Made by a program: the position numbers and the translations under genes. A DNA stretch of 64,000 nt from JADKAV01 sp963704075 (GTDB lineage Bacteria; Actinomycetota; Actinomycetes; S36-B12; UBA10799): assembly GCA_963704075.1 (NCBI GenBank), contig CAVPGV010000004.1, positions 62,001 through 126,000 of the forward strand, given 5' to 3'. Position 1 is the stretch's first letter; every line of letters starts with the position of its first letter. Below the pieces are notes generated by a model. That model made no database searches. It worked only from the letters and a program-made list of their open reading frames with translations, and was not told where the DNA came from. Below, one piece after another: positions 16,445 to 26,967 of the stretch.

Positions 16445-17628
16445 TCCCACCCGAGCAGGACCCGCACGACGGCGTCCGCCAGCATCCGGCCCTCGCGGGT
16501 CAGGCGCAGGCGGGCGCCGTCGGCGTTTTCCAGCATCCCGGCGTTGCGCAGCCTTTCTGTGCGCTCCGGCGGATATGCGCCGGCAGGGATGCCGCTGACC
16601 ATGCGCACCTGAAGCATTGCCTCCTCAAGCGCCCTGCCGTCGGGGCTGACGACTTCACGTGCGGACGCCGGACTCGAACCCGCAGCCAGCATCGACTGAT
16701 ACGTAGCGGGGCGCTTGACGTTCCACCACCGCACCCCGTCCACGTGGGAGTGCGCTCCCGGACCGAACCCCCACCAGTTGTCACCACGCCAGTAGCCGAT
16801 GTTGTGCTCGCACTGCCCGCCCGGCCGCGCCCAGTTGGAGATCTCGTACCAGAGAAATCCGTGCTCCGACAGCACGTCATCGGCGAGGTCGTATTGGGCA
16901 ACCGCAAGGTCTGGATCAGGGGGCCGAACTTCGCCGCGACGGACCTGCCGCTCGAGTGCGGTGCCGCGTTCCACCCCTAGGGCGTAGGCCGAGATGTGAT
17001 CGGGCTCGCCGGCCAGCGCTGATACCACCGTGCTGCGCCACGAATCCAGCGACTGTCCCGGCACACCGTAGATCAAGTCCAGTGAGACGTGCTCGAAGCC
17101 CTCCGCGCGAGCCGACCTCGCCGCCGCGACCGCTGCGCCTGGCGTGTGAACCCGCTGCAGCACCGTCAGGGCCGCAGGATCCGCGCTCTGCATGCCGAGG
17201 CTCAATCTCGTCACACCGGCCTCCAACCAGCCGATCAGAGCCTCCGGTGAGACGTTCTCCGGGTTGGCCTCGAGCGTGACTTCGGCGCCCGGTTCGAGAC
17301 CGAAACTCCCACGTAATGCGTCCATGAGCGTCTTCAGATGACGACCGGGCAGCAAGGACGGGGTTCCCCCGCCGATGAACACCGAGGCCAGCGGTCGCCT
17401 CCGGGCGATATCCGTGGCCAGATCGATCTCTCTGCTCACCGCCCGCACGTAGGGCTCGAACCGGAACCCGCCGAGTTCGTCGGCGGTGTAGGTGTTGAAG
17501 TCGCAGTAGCCGCAGCGTGCGGCGCAGAAGGGCACGTGCACGTAGGCACGCAATGGCCGAGTCCAGTCGAGTCCTGCGGGCAGTCGCCCGTCGGGTGGCG
17601 CGGGATCGCCGTCGGGCAGGGCTGGCAC
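16441..17628 (-). CDS. hemW: Heme chaperone HemW (radical SAM, HemN-like)
   Basis: 395-residue radical SAM protein related to coproporphyrinogen dehydrogenase but acting as a heme-transfer chaperone. The cluster motif is C-x3-C-x2-C at 35, 39 and 42 (FCAARCGYCDFNTY), followed by FIGGGTPSLL and HNIGYWRGDNWWGFGPGAHS. The CDFNTY form is typical of HemW rather than HemN. It starts with GTG. In most actinomycetes it sits between lepA and hrcA; here the acyl-CoA ligase and the Pro-rich trio are also in that interval. Confidence 0.93.
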   Translation of the reverse strand: MPALPDGDPAPPDGRLPAGLDWTRPLRAYVHVPFCAARCGYCDFNTYTADELGGFRFEPYVRAVSREIDLATDIARRRPLASVFIGGGTPSLLPGRHLKTLMDALRGSFGLEPGAEVTLEANPENVSPEALIGWLEAGVTRLSLGMQSADPAALTVLQRVHTPGAAVAAARSARAEGFEHVSLDLIYGVPGQSLDSWRSTVVSALAGEPDHISAYALGVERGTALERQVRRGEVRPPDPDLAVAQYDLADDVLSEHGFLWYEISNWARPGGQCEHNIGYWRGDNWWGFGPGAHSHVDGVRWWNVKRPATYQSMLAAGSSPASAREVVSPDGRALEEAMLQVRMVSGIPAGAYPPERTERLRNAGMLENADGARLRLTREGRMLADAVVRVLLGWD

Positions 17629-17694
17629 CCAACCAGTGTCGCAGGCAACACATCTCCAGCCGTCACACCAGACCGAGGCAGGAAGTGTCCCGCT

Positions 17695-17744
17695 GGTTGC
17701 CGAATAGCCCGCAGATTACGGGTCATTCGGCAACCTGCGGGCTA
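17695..17744. repeat. Interleaved inverted repeats (pseudoknot-type)
   Basis: Two inverted repeats overlap in A-B-A'-B' order. GGTTGCCGAAT (17695-17705) pairs with ATTCGGCAACC (17725-17735), and AGCCCGCAG (17706-17714) pairs with CTGCGGGCT (17735-17743). Either hairpin contains one arm of the other, so in RNA they would form a pseudoknot or two mutually exclusive stems. Confidence 0.85.
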
Positions 17745-17791
17745 CTTCGCACGGTAGCGCTGAATTCTCGCCTCCCCACGCCGCCGGCATA

Positions 17792-17830
17792 CGAAGAGGG
17801 GCGGCCCGTTTCCGGTGCCGCCCCTCTTCG
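17792..17830 (-). terminator. Strong hairpin downstream of the acyl-CoA ligase
   Basis: Fourteen-base perfect arms (CGAAGAGGGGCGGC at 17792-17805 with its complement at 17817-17830) and an 11-base loop, ten bases after the ligase stop. There is no clear T-run, as is common for actinobacterial hairpin terminators. Confidence 0.75.
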
Positions 17831-17840
17831 GTTACGCGGA

Positions 17841-19667
17841 TCAGTTGTACATCGAGTCCAGAATGTCGCGGTACTTGGTCTCGACCGCCTTGCGCTTCAC
17901 CTTGAGGCTGGGGGTCAACTCCCCCTCCTCGACGGTGAAGTCGCGGTCCAGGATCTCGAACTTCTTGATGGTCTCCCACTTGTTGAGCCGTGAGTTCAGC
18001 TCATCGACGGAGGCCGAGATCTCCTTGACCAACTCCGGGTCCTTGCTGATGTCGGACAGCGAGGCACCGGCCTTGCCGTGCTCGGCCGCCCAAGCCGCTG
18101 CCGCGTCCGGGTCCAGCGTGATCAGCGCGCTGGCGAAGTTGCGGTCATTGGCGTGCACGACCATGTTGCCGACCAGTCCGCTGATCGCCTTGAACTGGCT
18201 CTCGATCGCCGACGGGGCGATGTACTTGCCACCCGAGGTCTTCACGAGGTCCTTCTTGCGGTCGGTGATCTTCACCCGGCCCATGTCGTCGATCTCGCCG
18301 ATGTCACCGCTGGCGAACCAACGGCCCTCGGGGAACGCCTCTGCGTTCACGTCGGGCAGGTTCCGGTAGCCGCGCATGACGCCCGGCCCGCGGATCAGGA
18401 TCTCTCCGTCGCCAGCGATCTTGATCTCGGTACCCGCGGCGGGTTCACCCACCGTGCCGAACTTGATCCGGTCGGGACGCATGACGCAGGTGGCCGCACT
18501 GGTCTCGGTGAGACCGTAGCCCTCGAGGATCTTCAGGCCAGCGGCATAGAACCACAGCGCGATGTCCTTGTTGAGCGCTGCCGAGCCGGAGATCATGTAG
18601 CGCATCCGGCCACCGAGACGCTCACGGATCTTCGAGAAGACCAGCTTGTCGGCGATGTTGCGCTTCATGGCCAGCGTGCCGCCGACCTTCTCGCCGTTCA
18701 GTTCCTTCTCTGCGGCTTCGATCCCGACCTTGAAGGCCCAGGTGAAGATCTTGGCCTTCGCGCCGCCCTCGGACAGTGCGGTCTGGGCGACACGGGCGTA
18801 GATCTTTTCGTAGATCCGCGGGACCGCGGCCATGAACGTCGGCTTGACGACCGCGAGGTTGTCCACGATGTTCGGCACGCGGCCGTCCACCGCGGTGACG
18901 AACCCGACCTGCAGCTGCAGCGAAAGCAGCACCTTGCCGAAGCTGTGCGCCAGCGGCAGCCAGAGGAACTGCACGTCGTCGATGCCGATGATGTTCAGGC
19001 TCTCGACAAAGGCGCCCTCGTAGGTCCAGTTGCTGTGCGTGAGTTCCACGCCCTTGGGCTTGCCGGTCGTCCCCGAGGTGTAGATCAACGTCGAGAGGTT
19101 GTCCCCCTTCACCGACGCTGCCCGCTCCTTGACGGCGTCCGGGTTGTCCTTCAGGTGCGCCTCGCCCAGTGCCCGCAGGTCGTCGAGGGTGATCACCCAG
19201 TCGCCGTCGCCCGCACCGTCGAAGGTGATGATCTTCTCGACGTTGAGCTCGTCCTTGTGCATGCGGATCTTCTCGACCTGCGTGTCGTCCTCGGCGAAGA
19301 CGAAACGGGTGTTGGAGTCGCTGAGGATGTAGGCGACGTCCGAGTCGTTGGTGGTCGGGTAGACCGTCGTGGTGGCGCCGCCGGCCAGCATGATGCCGTA
19401 GTCGGCAAGGATCCAGTCCAGGCGGGTGCCCGAGGCGATCGAGACGCGCTGTTCGTGCTCCAAGCCCAGCGACAGCAGTCCGGCGGCGATCTTCTCCGTG
19501 TCGTCGTAGGTCTGCTTCCAGGTCATTGAGCGCCAACTGGAGTCGTCGGCGGTCGGTGCGCGGAACGCCTCGTTGTTCGGTGTCGCGTGTGCACGGTCCA
19601 CGATCATGTGCGCGACCGACTCCGCGGTCGCTCCTAGTGTTTCGCGCCCTGTTGTCACATTGGCCAC
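17841..19667 (-). CDS. Long-chain fatty acid-CoA ligase (AMP-forming)
   Basis: Activates fatty acids to acyl-CoA through an acyl-adenylate. The 608 residues carry the AMP-binding motif YTSGTTGKPKG (about 195-205), the LPLAHSFGK segment, GYGLTETSA, the hinge region SGDIGEIDDMGRVKITDRKKDLVKTSGGK and a C-terminal lid lysine in SLKVKRKAV. Length and motifs fit the FadD15-like long-chain class. GTG start, monocistronic, with its own strong hairpin terminator. Confidence 0.93.
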   Translation of the reverse strand: MANVTTGRETLGATAESVAHMIVDRAHATPNNEAFRAPTADDSSWRSMTWKQTYDDTEKIAAGLLSLGLEHEQRVSIASGTRLDWILADYGIMLAGGATTTVYPTTNDSDVAYILSDSNTRFVFAEDDTQVEKIRMHKDELNVEKIITFDGAGDGDWVITLDDLRALGEAHLKDNPDAVKERAASVKGDNLSTLIYTSGTTGKPKGVELTHSNWTYEGAFVESLNIIGIDDVQFLWLPLAHSFGKVLLSLQLQVGFVTAVDGRVPNIVDNLAVVKPTFMAAVPRIYEKIYARVAQTALSEGGAKAKIFTWAFKVGIEAAEKELNGEKVGGTLAMKRNIADKLVFSKIRERLGGRMRYMISGSAALNKDIALWFYAAGLKILEGYGLTETSAATCVMRPDRIKFGTVGEPAAGTEIKIAGDGEILIRGPGVMRGYRNLPDVNAEAFPEGRWFASGDIGEIDDMGRVKITDRKKDLVKTSGGKYIAPSAIESQFKAISGLVGNMVVHANDRNFASALITLDPDAAAAWAAEHGKAGASLSDISKDPELVKEISASVDELNSRLNKWETIKKFEILDRDFTVEEGELTPSLKVKRKAVETKYRDILDSMYN

Positions 19668-19888
19668 TGTGTTACCCCTCGCTGATGCATTAGGCGGATA
19701 GATACGCGCAACCCTATTACGGACGAACGGTCCGATGCAGGTTCTTCGGGCAAATCGAACATCAGGTCTTCACTGACCGGACGAGGTCGCTGATCAGGAG
19801 AAATATCGCTGCCTATCGACCCGAATTCCGCGCGGAGGCGACGCGTGGAGACGCGATACGGCGCCGTCCCCTCGTCGGAAACCCGGTG

Positions 19889-20158
19889 TCAGGCGGTCTG
19901 GGCCTCGGCCACGGCCTTGTCCAGAGCGCTCTTCTTGTTGGCGGCCTGGTTGCGGTGGATGACGCCCTTGCTCACGGCCTTGTCCAGCTTGCGCCCGGCG
20001 TCTTGCGCGAGGGTCTTGGCGCGGTCGAGGTCACCTTCGGCCAGTGCCTCGCGCACCCGCCGGGTCGCGGTCCGCAGCGAACTCTTGACCGCCTTGTTGC
20101 GCTCGTGCGCCTTGTTGTTGGTCTTGATGCGCTTGATCTGGGACTTGATGTTAGCCAC
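19889..20158 (-). CDS. rpsT: 30S ribosomal protein S20
   Basis: 89-residue basic helical protein binding 16S rRNA. The N-terminus (ANIKSQIKRIKTNNKAHERN) and the GVIHRNQAANKKSAL segment are diagnostic. GTG start. It is divergent from lepA, the usual actinobacterial neighbour, across 160 bases. Confidence 0.97.
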   Translation of the reverse strand: MANIKSQIKRIKTNNKAHERNKAVKSSLRTATRRVREALAEGDLDRAKTLAQDAGRKLDKAVSKGVIHRNQAANKKSALDKAVAEAQTA

Positions 20159-20318
20159 GGTGTCGTACTGTCCTTCGGTTGGTTCGTCTCAAGGGGCGGA
20201 ACGTGCCATCTCCCGTGCTTGTCAAAAGCAGGCAGCGCGAAACCGCTACTCACCAAGCATAACGTGACGCGTGTGGTCCCCGGCCCGTGGGTTGTCGGCA
20301 GCGTGAAACTATAGGAAC

Positions 20319-22164
20319 GTGACGACATCCCCGGGTTCCGCCCCGGCCCCGGGCCACACCCCGGCTGACGCCTTGCGCAACTTCTGCATCATCGCGCACA
20401 TCGACCACGGCAAGTCGACACTGGCCGACCGGATGCTGCAGATCACCGGCGTCGTCGACGACCGCTCGATGCGCGCGCAGTACCTCGATCGGATGGACAT
20501 CGAGCGGGAGCGCGGCATCACGATCAAGTCCCAAGCCGTGCGCCTGCCGTTCACCGCGGCCGACGACCGCACCTACGTGTTGAACCTCATCGACACCCCC
20601 GGGCACGTCGACTTCACCTACGAGGTGTCCCGCAGTCTCGCGGCATGTGAAGGGGCCGTTCTCCTCGTCGACGCCGCACAGGGCATCGAGGCGCAGACGC
20701 TGGCGAACCTGTGGCTGGCTCTGGAGCACGACCTGGTGATCATCCCGGTGCTCAACAAGATCGACCTGCCGGCAGCCCAACCGGAGAAGTACGCCGCCGA
20801 ACTGGCCCACATCATCGGCTGCTCGCCGTCGGACGTGCTTACAGGTCAGCGCGAAGACCGGCGACGGGGTCGAGGAACTGCTCAACGAGGTCGTGGCCCA
20901 GATCCCCGCTCCCGAGGGCGACCTGGACGCTCCTGCCCGGGCTCTCATCTTCGACTCCGTGTACGACACCTACCGGGGCGTGGTCACCTACGTGCGCGTG
21001 GTCGACGGCGCGCTGCACGCCAGGGAGCGCATCCGGATGATGTTCTCCGGCACGACCCACGAGATGCTCGAGGTGGGTGTGATCTCCCCCGAGCCGGTGC
21101 CGACCGGCTCCATCGCCGCCGGTGAGGTGGGATACCTGATCACCGGGGTGAAGGACGTCCGGCAGTCGCGGGTGGGTGACACGGTGACGAGTCTGTCGCA
21201 CGGTGCTGCCGAGCCGCTCATGGGTTACGAGGATCCCAAACCCATGGTCTTCTCGGGGTTGTATCCGATCGACGGGTCGGACTACCCGGTGCTGCGCGAT
21301 GCACTGGACCGTCTGAAACTCAACGACGCAGCCCTCGTGTTCGAACCGGAGACGAGCGCGGCACTCGGGTTCGGCTTCCGATGCGGATTCCTCGGGCTGC
21401 TGCACTTGGAGATCGTGCGCGAACGCCTCGAGCGGGAGTTCGACCTCGACCTGATCTCCACCGCGCCCAACGTCGTGTACCGGGTCGTCATGGAGGACGC
21501 CACGGAGGTGATCGTCACCAACCCGAGTGAGTTCCCCGGCGGCAAGATCGCCGAGGTGTACGAACCCGTGGTGCGCTCGACCATCCTGACCCCCAGCGAG
21601 TTCGTGGGCACGGTCATGGAACTGTGCCAGGGCCGGCGCGGCACGTTGCTGGGCATGGACTATCTGTCCGAGGACCGGGTCGAGATGCGCTACACGTTGC
21701 CGCTCGCGGAGATCGTGTTCGACTTCTTCGACCAACTCAAGTCCCGCACCCGCGGCTACGCGTCGCTGGACTACGAGCCCGACGGCGAGCAGAGCGCGAA
21801 TCTGGTCAAGGTCGACATCCTCCTGCAGGGTGAGACGGTCGATGCCTTCAGCGCGATCGTGCATCGCGACAAGGCGTACGCGTACGGGGTGATGATGACC
21901 GCCAAGCTACGGTCGCTGATCCCGCGGCAACAGTTCGAGGTGCCGATCCAGGCCGCCATCGGCTCCCGGGTGATCGCCCGCGAGACCATCCGCGCCATCC
22001 GCAAGGACGTCCTCGCCAAGTGCTATGGCGGGGACATCACCCGCAAACGCAAACTGTTGGAAAAGCAGAAAGAGGGCAAGAAACGCATGAAGATGGTGGG
22101 ACGGGTGGAAGTGCCGCAAGAGGCCTTCATCGCCGCACTGTCGACCTCGGAGGAGCCTCGATGA
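20319..22164 (+). CDS. lepA: Elongation factor 4 (LepA), with one apparent frameshift
   Basis: Ribosome-bound translational GTPase. Domain I shows AHIDHGKS (G1), RGITIKSQ (G2), DTPGHVDF (G3) and NKID (G4); the LepA-specific C-terminal domain ends with KRKLLEKQKEGKKRMK. The frame changes at about 20841-20845: DVLT is read in the first frame and VSAKTGDGVEELL in the next. Removing one base near ACAGG restores a 614-residue protein of normal length. The GTG start at 20319 is preceded by TATAGG. Its stop overlaps the holA start (ATGA). Confidence 0.93.
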
Positions 22165-23124
22165 GCCTGGTTCTGCTGACCGGCTCCGATCCCGTTCCTG
22201 TCCGCGCGGGCCATCAGCGACACCGTGCGCGAGTGGCGGCGCGCCGACCCGGAACTGGGCGTCGAGGAGATCAGCGGATCGGCCTCCGACGTCCGGATGC
22301 GGATCGCGGAGGCCGGCGGGGAGGACCTGTTCGGTACCCGCAGCATCATGGTGATCAGTGAAGCCGACGCCATCGGCGACGCCGTCGACGCGCTGCTCGA
22401 CGCTGCCACCCAGAACCCGGTGATCGCCCACCACCGGGGAGGACGGACAGGTCCGGCGATTCTCAAACAGCTCAAGAAGGCCGCTGACACCACGATCGAC
22501 TGCCAGCCGCTGAAGAAGGGACGCGCACTCACCGAATTCGTGGGTGCCGAGTTCCGACGGCACAAGCGCCGGATCACTTCCGACGCACTCGCCCTGCTCA
22601 TCGAGGCGGTGGGCACTGACCTGGCCGACCTGAGTTCGGCGGCTCACCAACTGGCATCGGACAGTCAGACCGACCCGATCGACGCCGACGTGGTCGGTCG
22701 GTACTTCCGCGGGGTCGCCGAACTGTCCGGCTACCAGGTCGCTGACGCGGTGATGGTCGGCCACCCGGCCGAAGTCCTGCAGCGGTTGCGCCAGGCCCAG
22801 ATCGCCGCCGACGGAGCAAGGACCGGGCCCGCGATCGTGGCAGCGGTCGCCGGTTCGGTGCGCCAACTCATCGCCCTCTCGGCATGCCCCCCGGGACTGT
22901 CGGACGCGGACGTGGCCCGCCAGGTCGGCGCTCCCCCCTGGAAGGTGCGGATACTGCGTTCTCAGGCCCGCCGGTGGAAACCCGCGCAGTTGGCGCACGC
23001 CGTCACCCTGCTCGCGGACCTCGACGCCCGCGTCAAGGGCGGGCTGCGCGAAGGCGAACAGCTCGACGCCGCCCAGAAGGTCCATGCGCTCGAGCGGGAC
23101 CTGATCGCGCTGGCCGTGGACTGA
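22161..23124 (+). CDS. holA: DNA polymerase III subunit delta, with one apparent frameshift
   Basis: Clamp-loader delta subunit, which opens the beta sliding clamp. About 320 residues are predicted. The N-terminus MSLVLLTGSDP is in one frame and continues as FLSARAISDTVREW in the next; one extra G at about 22194 explains the change. Downstream features include the AAA+-like core and the C-terminal helical domain (LDAAQKVHALERDLIALAVD). It is coupled to lepA. Confidence 0.9.
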
Positions 23125-23125
23125 T

Positions 23126-23152
23126 ACTCCCCTTTGGATTTCAAAGGCGAGT
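23126..23152 (+). terminator. Hairpin after holA
   Basis: Arms ACTCCCCTTTG (23126-23136) and CAAAGGCGAGT (23142-23152) pair at 10 of 11 positions around a 5-base loop, beginning one base after the holA stop. A T-run is lacking. Confidence 0.6.
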
Positions 23153-23545
23153 CAGCGTCGGGCCAGTCCGTTGTTGACCCCTCCATGGCGAGCCGTCGCT
23201 GCGCAAGGTGCGGGACCCGAAGCCGACACATTCGGCTGATCACCGTTCGCAGACCTCCTGTACCGGCGAACCCGGATCCTGCGTTGGTTGAGGCTCGTGC
23301 AGGCTCGTCGCGCGACGAACGTCAGCCAGAAGCGAGCCCAGCAAGTTACTGCATCAGGCGTGAACCCGACCACGCCTTGGCATCTGAGGGGACCTGTTGG
23401 GGAGGATTCGAGCAGTGACTGGTCGTTTCTTCACCGAAAGGAGCACAGGCTCCATCGGCGTAGGCAGCCGAAGCCGAACAATCCAGCATCCGACACAGGC
23501 CCCGCCAACTCCCCCCTCAAATCCGAGCGCGACTGATACACCCGG
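23153..23545. other. Intergenic region with second dispersed-repeat copy
   Basis: Nearly 400 bases between the convergent holA and comEC. No credible coding frame is seen. It holds a short AGCCGA/TCGGCT hairpin near 23220 and the second copy of the dispersed repeat (23347-23519). Confidence 0.65.
23347..23519 (+). repeat. Dispersed non-coding repeat, copy 2
   Basis: 173 bases sharing the block order of 14061-14231, including GCAGTGACTGGTCGT, TTCACC, GCCGAAGC, ATCCAGCATCC and CCGCCAACTCCCC. Only the right half of the palindrome is retained here. Confidence 0.75.
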
Positions 23546-25652
23546 CTATCTCCCCAGCGGTGCCCGCACCACCCCTCGGACCACGACGTGCCGGTCGCCG
23601 GTGACCGCGATGTCCCCGCTCTCGGCCGTAGCGAACACCTGGGCACCGACCTGCTGCCACGCTCCGACGGCTTGCGCCGAAGGATGACCGAACGAGTTGT
23701 CCCGGCCCACCCCGATGAGGGCCAGTTCCGGGTGCACGGCTGCAGGCAGTTCGGGCACGAACTGGGCGCTGCCGTGGTGGGGGACTTTGACGACGTCAGC
23801 CGCGAGGTCCGCACTGCGCAGGATCGCGGCCTGCGCCTCGGGTTCGATATCCCCGAGGAAGGCCGCCCGCCCCTCCGGCGCCTCCAGGACGAAACTCACC
23901 GACGCGTTGTTCGGCACCGAACCGGCGGCGATGATGCGCTGCGGCCAGACCACGTGCAGCCTCGCCGCACCGAAGGCGTAGACATCTCCGGGGACCGGGA
24001 TCGTGGCGCGCAGCCGCGTGAGGTCGTCAGCGGCCTGTGCGTACTGCTCAGCCGGCTCGCTGCAAGGGCTGATCCACACCTGTCCCACCCGCCTGCCCTC
24101 CAGCACCCCGTCGAGCCCGTCGACATGGTCGGCGTGGAAGTGCGTGATCACCACCAGGTCGATCGTCTCCACCCCCAAGCGATCGAGGCATCCGTCCACG
24201 AGCGCCGGTTCGGGTCCAGTGTCGACGAGCATGATGCGCTGCTCGGACCGCACGACGAACGCGTCTCCCTGACCCACATCGCAGGCGACGATCCACCAGT
24301 CCGCCGGCGGCCAGCCGTCCGCGAGTCGGCCAGTCAGCCCGACGGCACCGACGAGCAGAACCGTCACCGCGACCATGCGGCGGCGTCCGAGAGTGAGCGC
24401 GGTCATGGCAACCGCTGCCGCCAGCGCCAACCCCCAGCCAGCCGGGTAGCCAGGTCAGATTCGGCAGCACCTGCCATCCGGCGATCCTCAGGACCAGGTG
24501 GCACATCGCGCGCCCCACAGCCGCGATCGGCTCACCTAGGCCGGCAACCCATTCCAGCAGGGCGGATCCGAGACCGACGATCGGGATGACAGCGGCCATC
24601 GGCGTCACCAGCACATTCGCGGCCACCGTTCTCGGTCCCACCGATCCGCCGATCGCGAGCAGGATCGGGAACGTCGCGACCTGCGCTGCGACGGTGGCGG
24701 CCAGCACTCCTCGTTCCAGCAGCGCGATCAGCCCACCGGTCGCGGCGATCGACAGCATGAAGCCGATGGAGTAGGCGAGCCAAGGGTCGAGGAGTAACAA
24801 CAACACGACACTCATCTGCAGCACGTGGGCAGCAGCACGACGTCCGCCCATGAGCCCGGCGAGCATCGCCAGACCAGCCATCGCCGCGGCCCGCATCACG
24901 CTCGGCTGCATACCCACCGTCGCAACGAAGGCGACGAGAACCACTGCACCGCAGACCATCCGCGGGACGCGCGGTACGCGCAGCCACCCGCACAGCCAGT
25001 GAACGAGCAGTAACAACACCGCGCAGTTCGCCCCCGACACCGCGGTGAGGTGGCTCAGCCCGGAGTCCCGCATGTCCTGCTGGGCCGGCGGCGAGAGTCC
25101 CTCGTCCATGCCCAGGGACATGCCCGAGAGCAGCCATCCGGGATCCGTGTCGCCGGCGACTTGCCGCATCAGCCGCCGCGCCCCAGCCGCGGCACCCTGG
25201 GCAGGCTCGATCCAGGGGCTTCCCTGGACCCACAGCCGGGCCGACTCCCCCCGGACCCGCGACGCGGAGATGCCCATCCGTGCCGTCAGCCGGTCCCCCA
25301 TACCCGCCTCGCTCCTGCCACGCCCGGACAACCCCACGGTGGCTTCCGCGGCCCCTGCGACCACGCGAGCCTTGGCCGACCACCACGGCCCGGTCGGGCT
25401 GTCATGGCTGCGGGCCGCCGACGTCAGAACAACGGTCAGCTCATGGCTGTCCCCCTCCTGCAGGTCGGGGTGGTGGATCGACGCCGCATGCATCCCGGCC
25501 AGGCAGATCCCGGCGACCAGACCGATCGCAGCGGCACTCGCCCACCATCGCCGGACAAGCAGCGCGAGCCCCGCACCCGGTAGCGCGGCCCACCAGAACC
25601 CCGCGACACCCAGCAGGATCCCCGCCCACAGACAGGCCAGAACCCCCGTCAG
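23546..25652 (-). CDS. comEC: DNA-uptake channel ComEC/Rec2, with one frameshift and unclear start
   Basis: Inner-membrane channel for transforming DNA. The order is a short N-terminal hydrophobic region, an OB-like segment, the competence domain with many helices (LTAVSGANCAVLLLLVHWL onward) and a C-terminal metallo-beta-lactamase-like domain with THFHADHVDG and a DVGQGDAF motif. The frame changes at a C5 run on the + strand (24431-24435): with four bases the chain reads WLGLALAAAVAM continuously. Translation is open up to about 25650, but no ATG, GTG or TTG occurs in frame before the first ATG at 25493, so the start (given here at a CTG beside the comEA stop) is uncertain. Confidence 0.88.
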
Positions 25653-26269
25653 CCACCAGCGCCGACCGTCACCATCGGCTGCATCTGCGCGAATGTCGCC
25701 TCCCCGATCCCCGACACCTCCGTCAACTGCTCCACCGCTTGGAACCCCCCGTTCTGCTCCCGGTACGTCACAATGCGTTGCGCCAGCACCGGACCCACGC
25801 CAGGGATCTGCTCGAGCTGGTCCATCGACGCGGTATTGATGTCGATCAGCCCCGAGCCCGTGCTGCCCGACGTGCTCACGGGATCACCGGCGGGTGCTGG
25901 GCGCAGGCCGATGCGGATCTGTTCGCCGTCCACCAACACCCGCGCCAGGTTCTGGTCGGTGGTGTCAACCCCGGGTCTGGCACCACCAGCTGCCTCAAGC
26001 GCGTCTTGTACCCGCGACCCCGCCGGCAGGCTGAACACGGCCGGCTCCCGGACTTTGCCGACCACTTCGACGACCACCTCCGACTGCGCCGAAACAGATG
26101 GGCTCGGACTCGTCGCCACAGCAGACGCGAGTGGAACGGCTGCCATCGACGCGAGCGCGACCGGTTCGGCGGACTGTCCGCGACCCGTGAAGAACATCGT
26201 GGCGACGACCGCTGCCACGAGCACTCCCGCCAACAGTCCCACCGTGCGCCGGTCCAGGTCCAGATTCAT
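25649..26269 (-). CDS. comEA: DNA-binding competence protein ComEA
   Basis: Membrane-anchored DNA receptor feeding ComEC. The 206 residues hold one N-terminal transmembrane helix (about 10-28), a low-complexity Ser/Ala stretch, an SLBB domain (VVEVVGKVREPAVFSLPAGSR) and a C-terminal helix-hairpin-helix pair (DINTASMDQLEQIPGVGPVLAQRI...VSGIGEATF). The ATG at 26269 precedes the helix; a TTG 24 bases upstream is an alternative. It probably forms an operon with comEC. Confidence 0.93.
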   Translation of the reverse strand: MNLDLDRRTVGLLAGVLVAAVVATMFFTGRGQSAEPVALASMAAVPLASAVATSPSPSVSAQSEVVVEVVGKVREPAVFSLPAGSRVQDALEAAGGARPGVDTTDQNLARVLVDGEQIRIGLRPAPAGDPVSTSGSTGSGLIDINTASMDQLEQIPGVGPVLAQRIVTYREQNGGFQAVEQLTEVSGIGEATFAQMQPMVTVGAGG

Positions 26270-26394
26270 CACCCTCCCAGCCTCGGCCGCCAAGCGCCGA
26301 CGAGGAAGCGGGCACGGCTGATCTGTGGATGGCCGAGATCAGAGGACGGTTGGCTGTGGACGGTTGCTGGGTGATGTGCTGGCGTGCGACCGGT

Positions 26395-26967
26395 TCAGGA
26401 TTCGCGCCGACTGGCAATGGCAGCCCGGATGTTGCTCTGGTGCCGAAGGACGATCAGTCCGGCCAGGGCGGCTGCGAAGACGATCTCGCTGGGCTCCGAA
26501 TTCCATACGATCGACGCCGGGATCAGGGTCAACGCGGCGCTGACACTGGCGATCCCCATCCGGCGACTCAGCCCGAACACGACGGCGAACACGACGAGAA
26601 CGGGCAACAACCAGATCGGTTCTATCGCGAGGACGGCGCCGGTGGACGTCGCCACACCCTTGCCGCCCCGGCCCTTCAGGAAGGGGCTTGTGACGTGCCC
26701 CAGGACCGCTGCGAACCCGGCCACTTCGGCCACCGCGACCTCACCCAACCACACGTGGAACACGATGGCGGGCAGAAAGCCCTTCAGGATGTCCAAGAGG
26801 GCGACCGCGACCCCGGTCTTGCGCCCCAGGGCCCGGCCGATGTTCGTGGCTCCCGGGTTGCCGGAACCGACCGCGCGGTAGTCGACCCCACGAACCCGGG
26901 CGATGATCGCAGCGGGGTTGATCGACCCCACTGCGTACCCGACCACGGCCGCCAGGAGATACATCAT
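26395..26967 (-). CDS. plsY: Glycerol-3-phosphate acyltransferase PlsY
   Basis: Transfers acyl from acyl-phosphate to sn-1 of glycerol-3-phosphate at the membrane. The 190 residues contain the three conserved motifs: GSGNPGATNIGR, GKGVAT (within LKGRGGKGVA) and the C-terminal RHQSNI block. About five transmembrane helices are present. The ATG at 26967 directly precedes MYLLAAVVGYAVGSI and overlaps the degV stop by four bases. Confidence 0.95.
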   Translation of the reverse strand: MMYLLAAVVGYAVGSINPAAIIARVRGVDYRAVGSGNPGATNIGRALGRKTGVAVALLDILKGFLPAIVFHVWLGEVAVAEVAGFAAVLGHVTSPFLKGRGGKGVATSTGAVLAIEPIWLLPVLVVFAVVFGLSRRMGIASVSAALTLIPASIVWNSEPSEIVFAAALAGLIVLRHQSNIRAAIASRRES

